The notes beneath the pieces were generated by a model. It was given only the letters and a program-made list of their open reading frames with translations. It was not told the origin of the DNA and did no database searches. From JAKQHY01 sp034429675 (GTDB lineage: Bacteria > Chloroflexota > Anaerolineae > B4-G1 > SLSP01): 19,478 bases of DNA. Positions 15,283-19,478 of this stretch are shown in pieces. The translations under genes and the position numbers were made by a program. The first letter of the stretch is position 1; each line of letters starts with the position of its first letter. The stretch lies in NCBI GenBank assembly GCA_034429675.1, contig DAOUFX010000522.1:1-19478 (forward strand), given 5' to 3'.

Positions 15283-15307
15283 GCGATCCCTCCTGGAGTG
15301 AATACTT

Positions 15308-15322
15308 GCCGATTTTATCGGC
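15308..15322 (-). promoter_or_regulatory. Small hairpin in the cargo B 5' leader
   Basis: GCCGAT-TTT-ATCGGC is a perfect 6-bp stem with a 3-base loop between the predicted transcription start (about 15330) and the Shine-Dalgarno at 15287-15294. It may stabilise the leader. It is absent from the leader of the other cassette. Confidence 0.5.
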
Positions 15323-15337
15323 GGCTTGTCTATTTCC

Positions 15338-15384
15338 ATTATAAGCAACAATCGCCGGAAAATTCAGAAAAAATTCGGAAAAAA
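15338..15384 (-). promoter_or_regulatory. Response-regulator box promoter, copy 1
   Basis: On the minus strand, three contiguous 11-bp units end eight bases before a TATAAT (15338-15343): TTTTTTCCGAA (15374-15384), TTTTTTCTGAA (15363-15373) and TTTTCCGGCGA (15352-15362). Direct repeats at about one helical turn overlapping the -35 position are the classic binding pattern of activated OmpR/PhoB-type regulators. There is no good TTGACA, as expected for an activator-dependent promoter. The regulator gene ends about 60 bases upstream and cargo B begins about 50 bases downstream. The block is preserved at 19290-19336. Confidence 0.7.
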
Positions 15385-15446
15385 TGGTAAAAACAACTCT
15401 AACCGGGGAGGGCAGAAGGCAGAAATTATCCCTTCTCCTTCATCCT

Positions 15447-16106
15447 TTACGCCAGGCGATAGCCGCGCCCGCGGAGGGTGCGCAGGTGTTCCGCGCCCAC
15501 TTTCCGGCGCAGGTTGCTGAGGGTGCGTTGAATCAGGGAAAGATCGAGCGGGGTGGGGTGGTTCCAGGCGGCTTGCCACAGCTCGGTGTGGGTCGCGCCT
15601 TCGGGGCGGCGCGCCAGGCAGGTTAACAGGCGTCGTTCGGTCAAGGTCAGGTCGAGGGGGTTTTCGTTCAGGAAGGCTTGGTGGGCGCGCAGGTCCAGGC
15701 GCAGGTTACCGAAGCATCGTTGAACGCGAGTTCGCCGCGCTGTGCAGGCTTGACTCACGGCGCCAAGGAATTTGTCGAGGGGAACCGGCTTGACCAGGTA
15801 GGCGAAAGCGCCGTCGCGGGCGGCTTGATCCGCCGGAGCGGCCTCATCCAGAATGGTGAGCATGATGACCGGAGTTTCCGGACAGAGCGCCTTGAACCGG
15901 GGCAACCATTCCAGTCCCGATGCTCCGGGGAGCACGACGTCCAACAGGATCACATCGGGGGGATAGTTGTGGGCCAACGTCAGCGCGGATACGCCGTCGC
16001 AGGCCGACAGTACGGCGTATCCGGCGTAGCGCAGCGCGTCGCCGTAGACGCACGCGATGTCCGGTTCGTCGTCAACGATCAGGATTCGAGCAGGAGAGAT
16101 TTCCAC
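15447..16106 (-). CDS. OmpR-type response regulator, orphan
   Basis: This is a 219-residue cytoplasmic DNA-binding response regulator. The receiver domain (about 5-120) has the acidic pair D12/D13, phospho-acceptor D56 in VILLDVVLPG, T84 in IMLTILDE and K106 in YLVKPVPLDKF. The OmpR/PhoB winged helix (about 130-219) includes LTLTERRLLTCLA, the recognition segment LIQRTLSNLRRKVG, and RGRGYRLA at the end. GTG 16106 is preferred because AGAGG precedes it by six bases; an in-frame TTG at 16124 is the alternative. It follows SBP3 after 54 bases and precedes the box promoter of cargo B. No histidine kinase is in the window. It probably binds the 11-bp repeats on both sides; the same recognition helix is seen in the partial copy at the right edge. 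Confidence 0.93.
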   Translation of the reverse strand: MEISPARILIVDDEPDIACVYGDALRYAGYAVLSACDGVSALTLAHNYPPDVILLDVVLPGASGLEWLPRFKALCPETPVIMLTILDEAAPADQAARDGAFAYLVKPVPLDKFLGAVSQACTARRTRVQRCFGNLRLDLRAHQAFLNENPLDLTLTERRLLTCLARRPEGATHTELWQAAWNHPTPLDLSLIQRTLSNLRRKVGAEHLRTLRGRGYRLA

Positions 16107-16160
16107 AGGCCGCCTCTTTCGCAATGCCGGTTATTCTAGCCGGTTTTGTGAGAGAGGCAA

Positions 16161-18617
16161 CTATGGTTGCGCTTTCTGTTGCGCTTCAGCGAGCGCAGCC
16201 TGCGGGCTTGAGCCGGCGTAGATTTGGGCCAGGGCTTCCAGCAGGGCGCGTTGTTGGTTGTCGTCTCCCGTCGCGAAGGCGAGCGGGGATGCGTCCAGCA
16301 GCGGGCGATAGGGCGCGAGCGCGGCAGCATCCTGCGTCGCCGGGCGGTAGGACGGGAGGCCTAGTTCGGGCGCGAAAGGCGCGTTGGCGGCGGTGAAGGC
16401 GAGCCATTGCCAGCAGGCGTCGGGGTTAGCCGCGTCGCGGGCGATGAAGAGGCCGATGGGGAACGTCCGCGCGTACCCGCCGGGCAGGGGTGCGATTCCG
16501 GCGTTACCGGTTGCAAGGGAAAGAGGCGCCTGGCCCAGGCCGAGAAGGCCGGTCCACATCGCAACGCGCCCGCTTTGGATGAGTTGCCGGCGTTGCTGCA
16601 TGTCTGCGGGGATGATCTCCGGCAGGTTCTCGGACTGCGGCGCGACCTGGTGTTTGAGCGCCAGGTCGGCGTACCAGGCGACGGCGGCGACGGCTTCGGG
16701 CGTATCGAAGCGCGGTTGGCCGTCGTCCGACCACAGCGCCACGCCTTGCAGGGCGGCGAACAGCGGCAGTTCGGCGGCGTCGCCCGAAAGGGATGCGAAG
16801 CCGTATTGCCGCGCCTCGCCCGCGCCGTGACTCAGGGCTTGGGCCGCGCGCAGGAAATCGTCCAATGTCCAGCCGGGGGCGGGGTAGGGCAGCCCGGCGG
16901 CGTCAAAGAGCGCGGGGTTGTAGAAGAGCGCGGTCGCGACGCCGTAGGCGGGCAGGCCGTACAGGTCTCCCTGGACGCGGAAATCATCCACGAAGGCGAA
17001 GTCGGCGAGGTTGAGGCCGGCGGCGCTCTCCACGAAGGGTTGCAGATCCAGCGCATTGCCTTGCTGTGCTACATCGGCGGCGCCGACGTAGCAATCGGCG
17101 GACGCGGCGTCTTGCGGCGAGACTACGCTGACCCGGATGACGCTCTGTTGTGTGTTGAAGGCGTCGGCAAGGTCGTAATAGATCGAATGGTCGAGACCAA
17201 ATGAGGCGAATGTGATGATCTCGCGTTCGTCTGTGGAAGATGCCGGATATTCAATGACGATCTCACGCGGGGAGAGAGCCATCTGATTCACATACATTTC
17301 TTGGGCTGTTTTTTGGGCTTCGGCAAGCGCTGTCTCAATCGGTTGCCCGCGCCAGATGGCGTTGACGGCTTCTTGAAGTCCATTGATGGCGCTCCCTCTG
17401 GGTTCTGCAAGTGGATGTTCGAGCATAAAATGCAGCGCCTCCGTTTCCGTTTCAGTCCACCGCAGCCAGTATCCGCTCTGATCTGCCACCGATCTCCGTG
17501 CAGGAATCGCTGTTTGGGATGTATCTTGTGAATATATTGGATGCTCTGTCAAAAACTTGATCCATTCCCAGCACTCTTGCGGATAGCGTGTTCCGTTGCT
17601 GATGAAATATCCTTCAATTGAAAAAAGATTGGCATTGTGTTCGCCTAAGGGGAAGGGAGCGATGCCTACATCCAATTCATCTCCTGGCGCTATGTCCCCT
17701 GTCATTCTTGATTCTTTGTTGCTCAATTTATCCGTCCACATTGCAACCTGGCCGCTGGTAATCAATGCGTTCATAGCTTCATAAGTAGGTAACTCACTCT
17801 TGGATAAGGTTATCGGATTGGGCATCACACCATGTTCGAGCGCCAGATCTGTGTACCATTGCAATGATTTGGCGACCTCAGACGTGTCCAATTGAGGCGC
17901 GACGAAAGAATCTGCAGATAATAGCCCGTTCATCATCGGTAGAAAACGGAATGATAGCCACAAATCAACGAAGCCGTATTGCATGATTTGATCACCTTCG
18001 CGGAGGGTCAGTTGTTGGGCCATTTGCAGAAAATCATTTTGGGTCCAACCTGGGTGAGGGTATTCCACGCCTACTTGGTCGAATGCAGCCTTGTTGTAGA
18101 AGATGGTTGTTGGTCTGGCTGAAGATGGAATCGCCCATATCTTTTCATCCCATTGAAAACGTTCCCACATAAACGGTGCTATATCTTCGCGATTGAAATT
18201 CGTATCTGCATCAAGCAGGGGAGAAAGATTCTTGACGAATCCGAGCCGGAAAATGACTGGTTCCACTCCCCAAACTGCTGCATCGGCTGTAGATACAATT
18301 TGGCGCCATATCTCCGGCGAGCCCGGCGTAAATGTGGTCATATCTACTATGTCCCAAATATTCAGTATCTCCACACGGATATTCGGATAAATTTCGTGGA
18401 ATTGCTCCGCGAGTTCTTGATATTCTGGCGTGGGTGCATTGCAGGCAAATCTGATGGTTACGGGCTTTTCATCCCTTGAGGTCAGCTTTGCTGTTGTTTC
18501 ACCTTCAATTATTGTGGTTGGCGTATTTGACTGTGTTGGTTTTGCGATTGGTTGGCATGCTATCAAGGTTGTTGCCAACATAGATAGAATTATGCGAGAG
18601 AAAAATTTTAAGTGCAT
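16161..18617 (-). CDS. Tandem solute-binding-domain lipoprotein 3 (SBP3)
   Basis: This 818-residue lipoprotein has the lipobox LIAC (C21) and two MalE-like solute-binding modules. Module 1 (about 50-440) includes KIWAIPSSARPTTIFYNKAA with YPHPGWTQNDF. Module 2 (about 465-818) includes DLYGLPAYGVATALFYNPAL with YPAPGWTLDDF. Each ends in the family's Ala-rich helix (IETALAEAQKTAQ; QAALAEAQQKA). The second module is nearly identical to that of SBP2 and GC-rich. The first is divergent from SBP2 and visibly AT-richer (about 17200-18617), so the gene is a mosaic. ATG 18617 has only a weak Shine-Dalgarno (GAAAG). It lies between the six-cysteine secreted protein and the response regulator, probably in one transcript. 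It is likely a surface ligand-binding or sensing protein; import is unsupported because no permease is present. Confidence 0.9.
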   Translation of the reverse strand: MHLKFFSRIILSMLATTLIACQPIAKPTQSNTPTTIIEGETTAKLTSRDEKPVTIRFACNAPTPEYQELAEQFHEIYPNIRVEILNIWDIVDMTTFTPGSPEIWRQIVSTADAAVWGVEPVIFRLGFVKNLSPLLDADTNFNREDIAPFMWERFQWDEKIWAIPSSARPTTIFYNKAAFDQVGVEYPHPGWTQNDFLQMAQQLTLREGDQIMQYGFVDLWLSFRFLPMMNGLLSADSFVAPQLDTSEVAKSLQWYTDLALEHGVMPNPITLSKSELPTYEAMNALITSGQVAMWTDKLSNKESRMTGDIAPGDELDVGIAPFPLGEHNANLFSIEGYFISNGTRYPQECWEWIKFLTEHPIYSQDTSQTAIPARRSVADQSGYWLRWTETETEALHFMLEHPLAEPRGSAINGLQEAVNAIWRGQPIETALAEAQKTAQEMYVNQMALSPREIVIEYPASSTDEREIITFASFGLDHSIYYDLADAFNTQQSVIRVSVVSPQDAASADCYVGAADVAQQGNALDLQPFVESAAGLNLADFAFVDDFRVQGDLYGLPAYGVATALFYNPALFDAAGLPYPAPGWTLDDFLRAAQALSHGAGEARQYGFASLSGDAAELPLFAALQGVALWSDDGQPRFDTPEAVAAVAWYADLALKHQVAPQSENLPEIIPADMQQRRQLIQSGRVAMWTGLLGLGQAPLSLATGNAGIAPLPGGYARTFPIGLFIARDAANPDACWQWLAFTAANAPFAPELGLPSYRPATQDAAALAPYRPLLDASPLAFATGDDNQQRALLEALAQIYAGSSPQAALAEAQQKAQP

Positions 18618-18712
18618 TTTTTATGTGCTTTCTAATGAATACTGGATTTTTGCGGATTCTATTCCCATTTCCATCTGTGGATTTACTTAATTTGTGCCAG
18701 GATTGATTCCAT

Positions 18713-18824
18713 AACTCAAGTTGCTATCCTACATCTAGCAGGAGTTCGTAATAATGCTTCAACTGTCCTTTAAAGCGCAAAACGACTAATGCTGTCATAT
18801 AGATATCAGATAGCAACTTGAGTT
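18713..18824. mobile_element. MITE-like element with 16-bp terminal inverted repeats
   Basis: AACTCAAGTTGCTATC (18713-18728) and GATAGCAACTTGAGTT (18809-18824) are perfect inverted repeats enclosing 80 bases without coding capacity. Flanks read CATA on the left and TTATAG on the right, so a TA-type target duplication is possible but not clear. It lies between cargo A and SBP3. As RNA it would form one long hairpin with imperfect inner pairing, so an intercistronic attenuator is the alternative reading. Confidence 0.55.
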
Positions 18825-18843
18825 TTATAGTTAACGACTTGCG

Positions 18844-19158
18844 TTAGTTGCAAAAACCAGGACATCCTAATGGTGGTAGCTGATTACACCAAACCCAATA
18901 CGTGCTTTCACTCCATTTTTGAAATTGAAGTGGGTTTAGGAGTACTGCATAGGTGACTTTTTTAATTGGGCAGAGACCCTCTGATGTAGGTGCCCCATCT
19001 GGCACATTGCATTCATTGCGCGCTTGGTAGCTACCAGTGCATGAATCGGCTAATACAACGTCTGGCTTAATCACAAAGGACTCTATCAAAAGCACTGCGG
19101 CTGCCAGGAATATGAGAAGCATGATTGTTTGAGTATAGCGAGTGGCATATAGTTTCAC
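18844..19158 (-). CDS. Small secreted six-cysteine protein (cassette cargo A)
   Basis: I do not recognise this 104-residue protein. A hydrophobic segment (about 12-30, IMLLIFLAAAVLLIESFVI) serves as a signal peptide or anchor, possibly cleaved after VVLA at 37. The remaining 67 or so residues carry six cysteines (40, 50, 63, 91, 99, 103), enough for three disulfides, in a compact peptide ending in CPGFCN. This recalls disulfide-stabilised secreted peptides, but no family can be named. GTG 19158 is chosen because AGAAGG lies six bases upstream. The ATGs at 19182 and 19209 lack a Shine-Dalgarno and would lengthen the signal peptide unusually. It occupies the same slot, directly downstream of a box promoter, as the unrelated cargo B. 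Confidence 0.65.
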   Translation of the reverse strand: MKLYATRYTQTIMLLIFLAAAVLLIESFVIKPDVVLADSCTGSYQARNECNVPDGAPTSEGLCPIKKVTYAVLLNPLQFQKWSESTYWVWCNQLPPLGCPGFCN

Positions 19159-19164
19159 TGTTAA

Positions 19165-19170
19165 CCTTCT
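19165..19170 (-). promoter_or_regulatory. Ribosome binding site that sets the cargo A start
   Basis: AGAAGG on the minus strand lies six bases before GTG 19158. A stronger-looking GAGGAGGTGA about 75 bases further upstream (19235-19244) has no start codon at a proper distance in this frame, and a TGA follows it directly. Confidence 0.6.
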
Positions 19171-19289
19171 AGTAGATTGCATGAAATGTTTGACTGGGCG
19201 CCTTTGCATGTGTAAATAAAATAGCGCTTTGCTTCACCTCCTCGCGGGTCATTTTTGGGGGATGGAACTTCACATTTTTGATAACTTTC

Positions 19290-19336
19290 ATTATAAGCAA
19301 CAATCGCCGAAAAATTCAGAAAAAATTCGGAAAAAA
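19290..19336 (-). promoter_or_regulatory. Response-regulator box promoter, copy 2
   Basis: The units TTTTTTCCGAA (19326-19336), TTTTTTCTGAA (19315-19325) and TTTTTCGGCGA (19304-19314) are contiguous. Eight bases separate them from TATAAT (19290-19295), exactly as in copy 1. The flanking DNA back to the regulator stop is also conserved with 15385-15446, but similarity stops just downstream of the -10 where the cargo leaders begin. The predicted leader to the cargo A GTG is about 125 bases. Confidence 0.7.
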
Positions 19337-19399
19337 CGGTAAAAACAACTCTAACCGGGGAAGGGCAGAAGGCAGAAGGAAAAACTCATCCTTTCTCCT

Positions 19400-19478
19400 T
19401 TACGCCAGGCGATAGCCGCGTTTGTGGAGAGTGCGCAGGTGTTCCGCGCCTATTTTCCGGCGCAAGTTGCTGAGGGTG
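19400..19478 (-). CDS. OmpR-type response regulator, C-terminal fragment at window edge
   Basis: The last 25 codons plus TAA of another regulator are visible; the gene continues beyond the right edge. The residues TLSNLRRKIGAEHLRTLHK and RGYRLA differ at three positions from the intact regulator's C-terminus, including K-I for K-V and H-K for R-G. The recognition-helix end is the same, consistent with binding the same 11-bp boxes. Its stop lies about 3.95 kb from the stop of the intact copy, which defines the cassette period. Confidence 0.88.
   Translation of the reverse strand, partial: TLSNLRRKIGAEHLRTLHKRGYRLA

Noticed and set aside
8053..18617. A maltose-type ABC importer
   Set aside because: Three binding-protein genes exist, but there is no MalF/MalG-type permease; the only transporter is an FtsX/MacB-type exporter.
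19169..19252. 27-codon leader-like frame upstream of cargo A whose stop overlaps the cargo A Shine-Dalgarno
   Set aside because: The arrangement is suggestive of coupling, but ATG 19252 has no Shine-Dalgarno and there is no counterpart in the other cassette.

Overview
The window most resembles a Chloroflexota (Anaerolineae/Caldilineae-like) chromosome segment. This is an inference from three things: large lipoproteins built from two solute-binding modules, short heptanucleotide tandem repeats and REP-like hairpins in the gaps, and ABC exporters with a HlyD-like adaptor lipoprotein. No RNA gene or marker is present that would settle the taxonomy. Nearly everything lies on the minus strand and reads from right to left.

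Left end (1-2565). A plus-strand WYL-domain regulator converges on a minus-strand pair: a CPBP-family intramembrane protease and a short, probably truncated, membrane protein. Three copies of a palindrome (AGACGCAA-N4-TTGCGTCT) lie here, and an intrinsic terminator closes the operon that follows to the right.

Export operon (2566-13134). In reading order these are tandem-SBP lipoprotein 2, tandem-SBP lipoprotein 1, a HlyD/MacA-like adaptor lipoprotein (overlapping the SBP1 gene by 11 bases), a 952-residue FtsX/MacB-type permease, and a MacB-type ATPase whose C-terminus carries an AbrB-like swapped-hairpin domain. The adaptor-permease gap (6288-6746) holds three different 7-bp tandem arrays and four consecutive perfect hairpins.

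Cassette array (13135-19478). A unit recurs with a period of about 3.95 kb. It consists of an orphan OmpR-type response regulator, a promoter with three contiguous 11-bp direct repeats abutting a TATAAT, a small secreted protein that differs in every unit, and a tandem-SBP lipoprotein. One full unit boundary is visible around 15338-16106. A second regulator runs off the right edge at 19400-19478, followed by its own copy of the promoter. A collapsed unit (regulator remnant plus SBP 3' remnant) lies at 13157-13415, just upstream of SBP2. The small proteins are a six-cysteine secreted peptide and an unrelated Trp-rich secreted protein; an additional lipoprotein follows the latter. SBP2 and SBP3 are nearly identical in their second halves but strongly diverged in their first halves.

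Working model (inference): the response regulator drives the box promoter and so co-expresses the variable secreted protein, the double-SBP lipoprotein and the next regulator. The MacAB-like exporter is tied to the SBP genes by operon structure and gene overlap. No histidine kinase and no MalF/MalG-type import permease is in the window, so classical sugar import is not supported here. The array probably continues beyond the right edge.
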